From assembly GCF_021155765.1 (NCBI RefSeq), contig NC_060114.1, positions 4,526,001 through 4,590,000 of the forward strand: a stretch of DNA of 64,000 nt, written 5' to 3'. Made by a program: the position numbers and the translations under genes. The notes below the pieces were generated by a model, which was not told where the DNA came from, made no database searches, and was given only the letters and a program-made list of their open reading frames with translations. Positions 22,366 through 33,881 of the stretch are shown here, in pieces. Source of the stretch: Diprion similis (taxonomy: Eukaryota > Arthropoda > Insecta > Hymenoptera > Diprionidae). Positions within the stretch are counted from its first letter, which is position 1, and each line of letters starts with the position of its first letter.

Positions 22366-25300
22366 CTTGATACGATCGTATGAATCGTCGACGCAGATTT
22401 TCTATCCTTATTTGCAGTGGATTGAAGAATATGCAGATTGTACTTTCCAGTTCAAATCAATCCTCACACCTAGGATTATTGCAAGTTAATAACAACAACA
22501 ATAATAATAATCAGGGATGTGACGTAAAGCAAATTTTCCGTATAACACGATACTGGGTATCCGGCAGCAAAAAGTCGTACGCAGCCGTTCTTATTGGCTG
22601 CAGCGACGCACGCGATGCGTTGCTATACTGTGTAAAGTCATGAAGACTCTTCATTGCAGCAGGAAAAACTTATAGAGAAAACAGAAAAACCTTTTGTTGC
22701 CACAAAACGTAGAATTGATACCGTTTATTATGAAAAATATTACAATAGCAAACTTTGTACACTCAACGTTCATCCTCATCGTTCCGTTGTTAAGACTAGG
22801 GAATTTTATATCCCGTCGTTCAACTGTTGCATTTCTTTTATTGCTTCGACCTGAGCCAATATTGTAATTTCGCCCTATAGAGCAGATTAGTGCTGTACCG
22901 ATAGCGGATAGTAATCGGATGTCCGGCACATAATGAATAATAAGCTCATCAAATATTTCATTTGTCAAGTTGAAGTTCATACTTTTTCGTCAATTCATGA
23001 GCGAGTTGGCTGGGCATTGAGATTTTATAAAATTTATCAATATTTCCAAGTTAATATAATTTTTCTTGAAATTCCAAAACGGCAAATTAGAAAATTGTAA
23101 ACAAGAACTTAGACAAATCAATATTTCATTCAAAATGTGGTTATGGGGGTTTGGGTTCTAGGACTTATTTCGTTGGGATATCATTGGGTTTAATGTTTAT
23201 GCGATTTGGTTAGTTGGATTCAGCTTCGGAAGCTTGAGTCTTGAGGTTAGATGGTTTAATTGTTTAGAATATATTTTTTTTCTTTGTTTTCAGAGCTATG
23301 AAAATTCCTGAGGTGACGGGATTAAATCGACCTCAGATTTGGATTCGGCGACCCAAAAAACGCACAATAAACATGGTTTGACCTCTGGGTCCAAAACTCG
23401 ATTGTTTTTTGTGTGTTTATGTTATCCAAGTTCACTCAAAAATGAGAGCGGTAAAAAAATTAAAAATGATAGTAATTAAAATTCACGTTAAAACAACTTT
23501 TGGTTTACTTTCAATCAATTTATAGTCGACAAACATCAGGAATTGGTAAAAATAATTTCAGGAATGCAAATGTCCATTAATTTCGTGTTAAAAAACTCTC
23601 AGGGATGTTTAATTCATCGATTTGTAATCAAGAGACACCGATTCGTGATTCAAAAAACATCAGAATTTGCCGAAAACAATTCTATTTACCTCACACTCTA
23701 GGGCACTGCGAATTTTAACAAAAGCTGTTTGCGGACTAAACCATCGGCACTTGGGAAATTTATAGAGTCTACTAGTGTACAATTATTTACTATATAGTTT
23801 GAGTCTACCCTCCACCCTTCTAGGAAGAGGAGACGGATTGGACGAGGCACGAGTGACCCTCGTTACCATTTGAGGGTTGGAAATCTGTAAAAATCTTATA
23901 AATCCTGTGTACTTAGTTTCCGGAATGGCGAAATAGTTTAGAATAATGCGAATGTGATAAAGTTCCAGAATGCTATTATCGCCTGATCAAATAAGCTGGA
24001 AAGTATCGACTCACCACTCATCAACCTCTTTGATGTATGTTGTTCAACTTTTTGTTCCTCGACTCCAGTTCTCGACTGCAGGATGCACTCGGCGAAGGAA
24101 TTCAGCGAGACTGCCGAAAGGCGAACCTTGGCACAGGATTATAAGTAATGCCAGACCGGAAAATGGGCTGGAGATTACACGGAGAATCGGTGTAAACAGA
24201 AACCGCAATCTCTAGGACGAAAATAACTTCCACACGAAACTAGAGTAAAGTGCAGTTCGGTGAAAGTTGTCGGAAATATTCGAAAATCATAGGAAATGGT
24301 CGAAAGTTTAGAACGTTGTGGTAACTCGTCGAAAATCGTAGTAATTTGCATTGAAAATTATAAAAATCTACTATCCATTTTCAGTAAAAGATAATTACGA
24401 TTTCGGACGCAGACAAACAAATTGTTTCTTATCGTAGCATTCTTAGAATTTCATTTCAAAGTCCCATTAATTTGTTGAAAATAACTTAACTAAAATGCGT
24501 CAATTAGCGATTACCAACGATGAAAAAAGTTATAATTTCGTGGTAATTCATCAAATTCTGAATAAGTACACCAACTTCTCAGCAGAGACAGACCAAAGAA
24601 TCCTAATCTTGGTCACTGCTCAACGGGAAACATATTTTTTGCAGAGACAGACGTTTCAATTCGATGAATTCATTCGATTCTGACCATTCACCATGTATTC
24701 GTAACGCCGTCGACAACAGCAAGCAAATCATGAATTTGTCGATAGACAATATCACGTACGATGATATAGAAATATCTCGTCGACGCTCCAAATTCTGTAC
24801 TTTCACCTCCATCCGATTCATTTCACTTACGCGACCGGCTGACCGTTCGTCAACGTTCAAGCAATTATTGTGGGCGACTGCCTGACTAGGCAAACGAATC
24901 TCACTTTTGCCCCTGAGCCGAACCCTTGCCGCAATTCCAAATATTTGCCATGTCGAAAGTTACTCAGTTTTTGTTATCTGATGTTTGCTCGGAGCGTAGG
25001 TATTACTTGTCCAGCACGATAAATACTCTTCGGATACAACGACGACAAAAGTATTTTTGCAGTCGGTATTTTACAAAAAGTCACGTGTCTGCTCGCTTTT
25101 TCACGTTTCTGCTATTTCCTTTCGTATCTGCTACATTCGCTGGGTTTGCGAGGCCAAGATCACGTCAAGGCCAGCTTAGGATTTTCGGAAATCGGAAAAA
25201 TAGCTTTTTTGTTGATCTACGAGTTTGTCAAGTTTTAACAAAATGTCACCCGTGAATTAATGTATGAATCCTCATCCAAGTCTCAAGGAATCCTGTGTAT

Positions 25301-25864
25301 AATACCGATGTTGAAGAAGTAAGAGTTTGGGATCAGAGCCAACCATTCGTTACCCAGTTTGCGGATGTCCACTTCCTTGTTAAAAATTTACTTCTTTGTT
25401 AGAAAATTTAATAGATTCGTTCGATTTCATTCCCGCAATGGTTTGTTTTATTCAGAAGTTGACTATTTCTCTAAATTCTCGTTGAGGCACTTTGTCGTCG
25501 CAGTATTATCGGTGAATATTCGATTTTTAACAATCGCATGGATATTGACTTTAGTTTTGAAAAACCAGCCAATTTAATTGTATCATTGGCAGCAGCAAAA
25601 AAAAAATGAAAGTCATTTCAAGTGAGAAATCGATTTATCTAAGCTCTTGTTGACAATGTTACTATTTTATTTTCTGGAATTAGATGAAAAACCATCGTAT
25701 AGCTTGGGAATATTAATAAATTTTATAAACTCTCAATGTTCGGCCATCTCGCTCATATATTGATGAGAGGGTATTAAAATTCAACTGGACAACTGAAATT
25801 CCTCGACAACTTAATTTTTACTTCGTGTCAAATTCCGAAGTTTCTCGTAAAGATTGTTATTCGG
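22366..25864. other. 5' flank of left calpain and spacer between the inverted arms
   Basis: 22366-22935 is the presumed promoter of the minus calpain and the inner end of the left arm. 22936-25864 is unique spacer, except for about 260 bp near 23930-24190 that recur directly at 28315-28570. No coding exon was recognised. Frames at 24603-24893 (minus) and 24926-25255 (plus) lack any recognisable motif or splice support. Confidence 0.55.
23930..24190 (+). repeat. Direct repeat, copy 1 (copy 2 at 28315-28570)
   Basis: Shared landmarks in the same order: TTAGAATAATG, AATAAAGTTCC/GATAAAGTTCC, GACTCACCACTCA, AACCTCTTTGATGTATGTTG, TTCTCGACTGCAGGATG, GACTGCCGAAAGGCGAA, CACAGGATTATAAGTAATGC and GGGCTGGAGATTACACG. 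The copies are about 90% alike by eye and read in the same orientation, unlike the surrounding inverted arms. Confidence 0.85.
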
Positions 25865-27949
25865 GATGTGCTGGATATCCGGTTACTATCCGGTATCGGT
25901 GATGCACTAATCTGCTGTAAGAGAAAATTAAAATATCGGTACAAGTTGGAGCAATCAAAAAATGGAACGATTGAATGAAGGGATATGAAATTCCCTACTT
26001 TTAATGATATGATTAGGATGAACGTTTATTATGCAAAGTTTCCTATTTTAATATTTTTTATAATAAACGGTATCAATTCTGCGTTTTGTGGCTACAAAAG
26101 GTTTTTCTGTTTTCTCTATAAGTTCTTCCTGCTGCACTTAACAGTCTTCCCGAATTTACAGAGTTTAGCAACGCATCGCGTGCGTCGCTGCAGCCAATAA
26201 GAACGGCTGCGTACGACTTTTTGCTGCCGGATACCCAGTATCGTGTTATACGGAAAATTTGCTTTACGTCACATCCCTGATTATTATTATTGTTGTTGTT
26301 ATTAACTTGCAATAATCCTAGGTGTGAGGATTGATTTGAACTGGAAAGTACAATCTGCATATTCTTCAATCCACTGCAAAGAAGGATAGAAAATCTGCGT
26401 CGACGATTCATACGATCGTATCAAGATGTCGAATACCAAGATCATCGAGGTCCCTGAAAACGATTCGCAAGAGTAAGTTGATTGAATAATTCACACATTT
26501 CAGTAAAAGCCTTGCTCCGAAAGTGACTCGACTGATGGCGAAGCGAATTTTCAGAAAATTGACAGTATGAAAAATGACAAACTCATATGCATCCTTTATT
26601 TTGGTGGAATGAACGACTATCGCTACAAGTTATTTCTTCACAGGAACGAAGGCGCGTCTACATCGTCGCCGAGAATCAACGAAAGTCGCAGAGACAACGT
26701 TTCCGAGGTATAATTGCTGGATTAATAGAGCAGCGTTATTACTTTATGAATGTGAATGAGAAGGAATCGTCGAAGGCTGATCCGAATTCAATTTATAATA
26801 ACGAACGGATCATCGATTAATGATCGATACCAAAAACCAACTTCGGTAGAAATTTTTTCGCTGAAACTAGGCAAGAACCACTACAACATTCCATTGAAAA
26901 ATTCTAGAATACTAGTAGTTAGCTGTTAAAAATTGGAATAAAGAAGAGAACGATAATGCATAATGCATATATTTTTGAGACAACTCGCGCAATGCTAAAA
27001 TGTGCCAAATATCGTCCAAACGTATTCATCAATCCGTATTTTGTTCGAAACCTCTGGAATTGGTCTTGCCCTGAAGTTTTCATCAAACTCTTCAAATAAT
27101 GATACTTTTATTGGCATCTATGTTTCAACGATTTATTTCTCGCTGCTTTTATCGCGAACTTTGACTGCTTCAGAAAAAAATCACTCACTCACTTATACTT
27201 CAAACAGTTTTTCAATCATTCGTAAAACAAAGAAGTTTCCTTTTGTATTTGAAATGTAGCCAAAATGCAAAGTTAGAAAATATCATATATAAATAAAGTT
27301 AGAGGTTCAGCATTATGAATTATGACGATTCAAATGACTGGCGATACAGCTGACGTCGGAGAATGGCAGTCATTGTCACATAATTCGTGTAAGATCGCAC
27401 TCGCATTTTGTTTAGGATCGAAAACAAGGTATCTGCAAAGGTATGGCAATAACGAATATTATTGTACAGACTGAAAACAAGGTTGCTTGTTCGAAAACAA
27501 TGCCTCCCAATTTCTTACGTCGGCTGCATCGCGAGTCATTGTCACATGATTGAATATCAATTCAATATCATAATGAATATTACTGTATCTGATTAAAATC
27601 CGCCTGCATTCAGGCAATCAAGTGTACGTTCTGCCGATTGACATTTGTTGCATGGTTGTCGATTGACGAGCGTAATGCGGAGTTGGCCAATCAATCACGA
27701 ACAGTCATCGAGCCAAATCTCGATCGGTAAAATGCATTTTCATTGTCAGTTGCCAAAATACAGGAGAATTACGGCAAGATGTACCCTGAATTGCACGAAT
27801 GCGGACGCATTAAAAAGCGATCATTTTGCGAATGTGACGTTCGTGATGATTCGAAAAAATGTAGATCAAGTTTCATTTGACTACTCTTCTCATTATAATA
27901 GTTTAATACATTAAGGTACTGTTTTTGACGTTAACGTCAACCATTTCGC
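25865..27949 (+). repeat. Right arm of large inverted duplication, internally deleted
   Basis: Reverse complement of the left arm: 25865-27293 matches 22935 down to about 21496, and 27304-27949 matches 18120 down to 17188 with a further internal loss. The junction at about 27294-27304 brings calpain intron 2 sequence directly to the DNA at and below the calpain stop codon. The junction lies between AAAATATCATATATAAAT and CAGCATTATGA. Confidence 0.85.
26426..26707 (+). pseudogene. Duplicated calpain exons 1 and 2 without the rest of that gene copy
   Basis: Exon 1 copy 26426-26472 and exon 2 copy 26644-26707 correspond to the first 37 codons of the left calpain with only two nucleotide differences in 111 nt (Gly to Asp, Lys to Glu near the end). 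ATG, donor GAGTAAGTTG and acceptor TTTCTTCACAG are intact. Exons 3-9 of this copy are deleted. It is either a dead fragment or, because exon 2 ends in phase 0 and the plus-strand calpain core starts in phase 0 at 30060, an alternative 5' end for that gene. I cannot tell which. Confidence 0.7.
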
Positions 27950-28314
27950 AATAAAATAAACCGCTTTGCAATGAAATCGAACGTCTCTATTAGATTTTTA
28001 AGGAATGGCCGATATTTATAGGCTCTAATTTACAATTCCCATGTTTTTGTTCCAAATATGTATGGAAACCATCGTACCTTAGGAAAATATTATGGAATTC
28101 CCGGAGCACTAAGAAATGTTTCGAAATTCTTCCAAATTCTTTAAAATCCGTCAAACTCGTATGAAATCCTGTGAAATACTTATTTTTCGGAATGAAATCG
28201 AATGATTAGACTTTTATTAATTCAAAGTGATTTGAAATGAAAAGTGAACGTTTGACGATAAACTCTGGTTTCAAATTTTCGTATTTCTTTTTCTAAATTT
28301 TTAGCAAAATCGCC

Positions 28315-28570
28315 ATAGCTTAGAATAATGTGAATGTAATAAAGTTCCAACAGGCGATTATCGCCCAATAAAATAAGCCCGGAAAGTTTCGACTCACCAC
28401 TCACCAACCTCTTTGATGTATGTTGTTCAACTTTTTGTTCCTCTCCTCCAATTCTCGACTGCAGGATGGACTCGGCGAAGAAATTCAGCGAGACTGCCGA
28501 AAGGCGAAGTTTGGCACAGGATTATAAGTAATGCTGGACCGGGAAACGGGCTGGAGATTACACGCAAAAT
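28315..28570 (+). repeat. Direct repeat, copy 2 (copy 1 at 23930-24190)
   Basis: Same order of landmarks as copy 1, from GCTTAGAATAATGTGAATGT to GGGCTGGAGATTACACG. The two copies flank the spacer side and the outer side of the right arm, as if the arm had been inserted or rearranged between them. Confidence 0.8.
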
Positions 28571-29434
28571 TTATTTAAAACGGGTCGAAGTAAACTTTCC
28601 CATAAGTGTAAATTGATTTCTGTTGTGTCGTCCCGTGTTAAAAATAAATCAAATTGCCGGCATAAAGTTGTTCGATTCAGTTCTCCGTTACCGCAATAAC
28701 TGAGCTTAAAAAAAAATCTTGACACCTTCCAATATAGATATGGTAAAAAAAAAATTCAATAGCAATTTATTTATGTATTCATTTATTGATTCCCATTGCG
28801 TACACAGTACACTACAAAGAAGGTATCTGTACGTAGGGTTGGGATACTGTAGAAGTAATTTGTGTGCTAAAGAAACAGAGTTCGGTTCAAATTTATTATC
28901 CTGATACATCCCTAATCATTGATACATAATTTGATAACACAAACAAAAACAGAAACATAGAATTTCGCAGTGATATAACCAGATGGATTTGTTATACAAT
29001 GTAAGACTAGAATTTTTCTAACAACTATAACCACTTCAAAATTTGATATAAGAAAAATGATTGCGTGAATGCGAGCCATTTTACAATTATTTATAAAAAA
29101 CGACGTAATCTAAAAAAAAAAAAAATCTCTTCTCCGGCGACTACAAATATCGCATATAATAACATTTGAATGTCGCGATAAGCCGCAATCGTGAAGTAAA
29201 AATATACAAATTATAATATTTTAATTATGATTTTAATTACGATATTTTAATCGAAATACCACAAAGTGTAAGGCAGGTGTTTGTTATTTCTTATCGAAAA
29301 TGTGATACGGTTTCCAAAAACGAGCGAAGGCTGGTATAGAAAGCGCAAATAAGTCTTATCGATTTCCGTCTCTCGAGATTTGGTGTTTAATTGTTTTTCT
29401 GACTTTCGGAGTAATCAGTCCGGTTTCCGGTTGC

Positions 29435-29526
29435 ATATTCTTTATAAGCCTTTGGTCCACTCCAAGTCTCTACAGTTCCGTAGCTCACAATCAATTCAAT
29501 TCAACTCACTTCCAAAGTCTGGAAAA
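29435..29526 (+). promoter_or_regulatory. Candidate core promoter of the plus-strand calpain
   Basis: CTTTATAAGCC at about 29437 is a plausible TATA box, with an initiator-like TACAGTTCC about 30 bp on and the candidate ATG at 29527 (GGAAAAATGAGC). The match is to consensus only. Confidence 0.35.
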
Positions 29527-32500
29527 ATGAGCACCAAGGACCTTACTGTGGAAATTTCGAAGGTATATAATCGCACGTTCAATTGCTTTCATTTTCCTTT
29601 AAATAAAACATTTCTTTATACAATTGTACAGATAGGAAATTGGGATGGTTATCAGCCTCAATTTTGTTCACCAGATAATTTATTTTATAACAATATTGAC
29701 TGTTTCTTGCGTATTTCAAGTTATCCAGTATTTGATTCAAATCAAATATCAGGTATGAAATTTTTACTTCAATTTCCCCCAAATTTCAGGAAAATATTCA
29801 CAGTCAAAGTTATTAATCAAGTTTCTGGAAGAAAACTTGAACACCTTTCATGTATACCCAAAGTAATTAGATGAAATTAATTTGTAATTTGATTGGCTGC
29901 TGGTTTACTAAGCAAAATCAATTCTCCAAACGCACAAATCATTCGAATCATTCACCGTGATTTTTATAAGAAAGAAAATAACAAACTTACACGTAATCGC
30001 ATGAGCACCTTCCGTTACTGTGAACATTTTATCGACTAACAAATTAACTATGTTCTTAGACCAATAAGGAAGGTGATGGGGAATTCCAAGACTTCCATCG
30101 AATCAAAAGAGAATTGTGTTCGAAGGGAAAACTGTTCGAAGATCCACTATTTCCGGCAGTATATACTTCTTTATTTCCCAAAGAGATTCCCAAAAACCGT
30201 ACTGCATACAAGTACGTTAAATGGGTACGACCAAAGGTAAAGAATCATCTTGATCGATCGATAAAACAGACTCGGGCTGTCCGTGGTACGGATAATGTGA
30301 GATGATTAGAATTAATTTTGAAATGAAAACGATTTATACAATTAACGGTGATTTCAATGTTTCAACTCTCTATAAGGAAATTGTTAGTGAACCGAAATTT
30401 TTCGTGGATGGAGTCTCTCGATTCGATATCGAGCAACATGGGTTCGGCAATTGTTGGCTAATCGCGGCAATATCTCGACTGGCTATGGATCCAGAGCTGT
30501 TGTTCCAAGTCGTGCCTCAGGATCAGGACTTCGACGAAAACTACGCTGGAATATTCCATTTCAGGTACGTGCACATCGATTTCAGTTGCAACGGAAAATT
30601 CCGAGGGTCGTTGTGATTTGAGGTACCAACCATAAGACCTTGATTCCATGAGTTTCTTCAAATTCCTTCACCGTTTGTTTGAACCTCCCGCGCAGATTTT
30701 GGCGGTATGGAAAATGGATCGAAGTCGTGATTGATGACCGTCTCCCAAGACTTGGGACTGCTCGATCGAGTGAAGTAACTGAGTTCTGGAGCGCTTTGCT
30801 CGTCAAAGCTTACGCCAAGTTTTACGGCTCCTGGGAGGCCACCGAAGACGGTGAATCGAACGAAGCTTGGCAGGATTTTACCGGTGGTCTGACTTCGGTT
30901 TACGACTTGGACGTTGCACGGCCAATACCTTTCGAACTTTTACTGGATGCTCAGGAAAAGAAGCTGCTTATGGGATGCGGTACGCCTAAGGTACGGATCC
31001 CCAGACAAAAACCACTTTAACCCTTAACGGCATATTGGCATCCCAGAATGCCACCTGTTTTAAAACACGTTTTTACGATTTTAGAGTAGTTTTATTCGAT
31101 TTAACCGGTTTTTTTGTTGTAATTTTACGATCTTCATATGTTAGAGGATCAAAGTTTACGTTCAAATTGTTTTTATGTTTCGTTAATTTGTTTATATAAA
31201 TTAACAAATTCTGAAAAATAGCACTTTTTTTTAGAAAAAAATCTATTATTGAAGATAGTTTTAAGATTATCCTTACGATTTTTGGTAGGCAGGGGTTTTT
31301 AGGGTCGCTGATTACGAATCCGTTATCAGATTTGCAAAATTCAAAATGGCGGACACAATATGGCGGCTGTACACTTCAAATGATGGATTTTATGACCGCA
31401 AAACGATTGCAATTAATTTGAAAGTATGGAAAAGATCTTGGGTTTTATTATTTGCAAAGGTCAAACGACTTTTTGCGTTTCGGTCCGCCATCTTGAATTT
31501 CTAACTTTTGAGTGCGGATTCGTAATCTGCGACCGAGTACCAACTTTCGCTCTCGTCTAACGAGTTTTTGCACGTTTGGTCCGCCATATTAAATCCGCCG
31601 TCTTGAATTTTCAAATTTTGTGTGCATATTCGTAATCAGCGACCCCAAAAATCCTCGAGTACAAAAGTTCAAGTCGATGGTAAGTAAGGAAAAATGTGTG
31701 CCGCTAAGAGGTAATTAGACCTAGAGCAAGAAATCACCTGGAAATTAAAAAGCGTCAGCATTTTAGAGTTTCTTTCATATTTTCGTAAAAAAGTTTTTAA
31801 TCCAGTACATCTCTACGGCAATGATTTAATAAAGAACGTTAGAAAAGATAAATCCACTCACGTTTCGTCCGGTTTCGATTATTTCTCCTCCCAATTTTGT
31901 GAATGTTCAATTATTCTCACAGATTCTGAAGAAACGTGAAGGCTTGTACAGTAATCATGCCTACTGTATTACGCAAGTCTCTAAGTACAAGGGGAAAGAT
32001 ATGGTGAGGCTGAGGAATCCATGGGGTCATGAGGAATGGACAGGCCGTTTTTGCGATGAGTAAGTATTTGTGTATCTACTTCTATTTATTCCACATTTTT
32101 ACCATTCAGGAAATAACAGCAGCGATCCCGAACTTCTTAATTTGTGTTTATGAGAAAGCCCGATTAATTTTTCAAACAAAATGCAATAAGTTAGTAGTTA
32201 ATTGAACCAATTTTTTGACAGCGATCCTGTGTGGAAAGCTGATGTTGAGATGGCAAAGGCGTTGAACGTCAAGGCTGACGAAGACGGCGAATTTTGGATG
32301 CCCTTCGAATTGGTTTCGGATTATTTCGCTGCACTTGAAATTTGTGACACGCTCAATGTAGGCACAAAACAATTGGAAATCATTACTTTTGAAGGAGAAT
32401 GGAAGTACGAGACTTCTGCGAAGGGTCACTTGAGTACGTATCTTTTGAAATTGATCATCTTCATTGCAGAAACTATCATATTTCTCGTATTGTGTAAGGA

Positions 32501-33110
32501 TCCGATGTTTGAAGAAAATCTCAATTCGTTTCTGTATATTTTTCCACATCTCACTCTGGTTTTTGGGTCTTTAGTCCCAGTTCTGTGGAATAAGTTTTGC
32601 ACTATTTCTAGGAACGTTGTCACAAAATCCCCAATATCGTATAACGTTGGAAAAATCGAATCAACCGGAGGAAAACTGCACGATAATCGTGGCATTACTG
32701 CAGAAAAATCGAAGGACGAAACGACTAAAGAATCTAAGAATCGGATTCGAAATTTATCAGGTACGTCTGGGTTTTCAATAATTCCAAAGAACATATTTTC
32801 GTCGAAAATGACTATCAAGAAATCATCACCTTTTAACTTTTCCAAATAGTTGGACGATTCTGAGAAATCACCAAACCCCCTGGACATGAATTTTTTCCAA
32901 AAAAATGAGTCCATATCTGGATGCGGTCCGATTGGAACGAACCGCGAAGTTCAGCGCAAATTCGAACTGGTTCCCGGAGTTTACTGTATAATTCCTTGTG
33001 TCTACCGGGAGAGTAGCTCGAATAAGGGAGTCGAATTCCTGGCCTTTTCCGACGAAGAAGAACAATTCTTGCTCAGAGTTTTCTTGGGGAATTCAAATAC
33101 CTTGATATAA
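29527..33110 (+). CDS. Second calpain-type cysteine protease, no penta-EF-hand, 484 aa as modelled
   Basis: Modelled exons: 29527-29562, 30060-30236, 30377-30564, 30696-30990, 31923-32059, 32222-32433, 32612-32760, 32850-33110. Phases agree throughout (1455 nt with stop). The core keeps Cys97 (FGNCWLIAA), His244 (SNHAYCI) and Asn264 (LRNPWG), with the same His-Asn spacing of 20 as the left calpain. FYGSWEATE and QDFTGG follow the Cys. The C2-like domain ends LVPGVYCIIPC then EEEQFLLRVF and a stop, so no EF-hands. Exons 3 and 7 have exactly the lengths (188 and 149 nt) of their counterparts in the left gene, yet protein identity there is only about two thirds by eye: this is an old paralogue. 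The 12-codon first exon is the weakest part; the duplicated exons at 26426-26707 could substitute. A piggyBac-like MITE sits in the intron after exon 4. Confidence 0.82.
31017..31716. mobile_element. piggyBac-like MITE in a calpain intron
   Basis: The left end reads TTAA then CCCTTAACGGCATATTGGCA, followed by a small hairpin (TTGGCATCCCAGAATGCCA). The right end TGTGCCGCTAAGAGG is its imperfect inverted copy, followed by TAAT (degenerate TTAA). TTAA plus CCCTT termini with a subterminal hairpin are typical of piggyBac-type elements. Internal inverted blocks share GATTACGAATCCG/ATTCGTAATCAGCGACCCC and GCGGACC motifs. No transposase frame. Confidence 0.6.
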
Positions 33111-33265
33111 ATGTCGTAATTGTGGAATTTGCGATCGCCATTGACAGACACAGGAAATCATATCCTGTTTGCTAAAGACTTATAGCTTACAGTATCATCT
33201 CAATATTTGTAACAAGTGAACCGTGAACATTTCACAAACTCATTCTAATAGTTCACTTATTATAT

Positions 33266-33271
33266 AATAAA
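33266..33271 (+). terminator. Poly(A) signal of the plus-strand calpain
   Basis: AATAAA about 155 nt after the TAA at 33108-33110; a second AATAAA lies near 33363. Confidence 0.5.
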
Positions 33272-33881
33272 CTTGAATTCTGTAATCATGAATTTGTATA
33301 AAGCCGTTAGTAACATCAAGCGAATTCTGATCTTATCAATGAATGATGTGTATGGCGGTGAATAAATGCGTTATTGACACCATGAACTGTATAATTTTGT
33401 TCCTCTCCGAATTATTTCATCCTAGTGAAGAGCTGGTGGTTCGTCAAATCACGAGCATATGTTTCCACATGGCGTGATTACGTAAAGAATTGTGACAACT
33501 GTCATCGAAACTCATCAACTCTAAATGTCTGCACTACATCCAAAGTCACTCATGGCTTCCAGCAGCCGATGTTTACATGGAGTTACTTCGTTCAAGTCTG
33601 CAGTTATTTTTGACGTACAATGACGACGAAAATCATCATGCATTACATCGTCATCATCGTCATATCATCATATATACATAGTATTAAAGTTGGAGACCAA
33701 ATTCCAGATGTCCGGATGTTCGGATGTCCAGAAATTAAATTCTGACATAACCAAACTTTTTCTTGTTCTGACGTCACAGCTTGAGAATCTTCGACAACGA
33801 AAATTGGTCAGCAGAATTCTCCAGTTCGAAAACGGACGCTCAGATGAGAAGACGTACGGAAATCGCGTCCGTGAATTTCGA

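Larger units (their letters stand above)
17188..22935 (-). repeat. Left arm of large inverted duplication
   Basis: Two blocks of this arm, 17188-18120 and about 21496-22935, are found in reverse complement and in the same order in the right arm (27304-27949 and 25865-27293). The 3.4 kb between them (18121-21495), holding calpain exons 3-9, is absent from the right arm. Matches seen directly include the exon 1-2 region, the 5' flank with its AAC/AAT-rich tract near 22490, and the segment ending GACGTTAACGTCAACCATTT. Confidence 0.85.
27950..29526. other. Region between the right arm and the plus-strand calpain
   Basis: Contains direct repeat copy 2 (28315-28570) and otherwise AT-rich DNA with A-runs near 28710, 28748 and 29111. 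No exon recognised; frames at 28706-28909 and 28719-28904 are opposite-strand shadows of each other. Confidence 0.5.

Noticed and set aside
22380-22643. 87-codon frame with Asn run, also found at 26073-26411 in reverse
   Set aside because: It is antisense to the calpain 5' flank, the Asn run is an AAC/AAT microsatellite, and the repeat is due to the inverted duplication.
29380-29874. 164-codon plus frame across the calpain 5' region
   Set aside because: It runs through the predicted promoter, first exon and GTATAT donor; beyond the ATG at 29527 it has no calpain similarity and reads as AT-rich intron.
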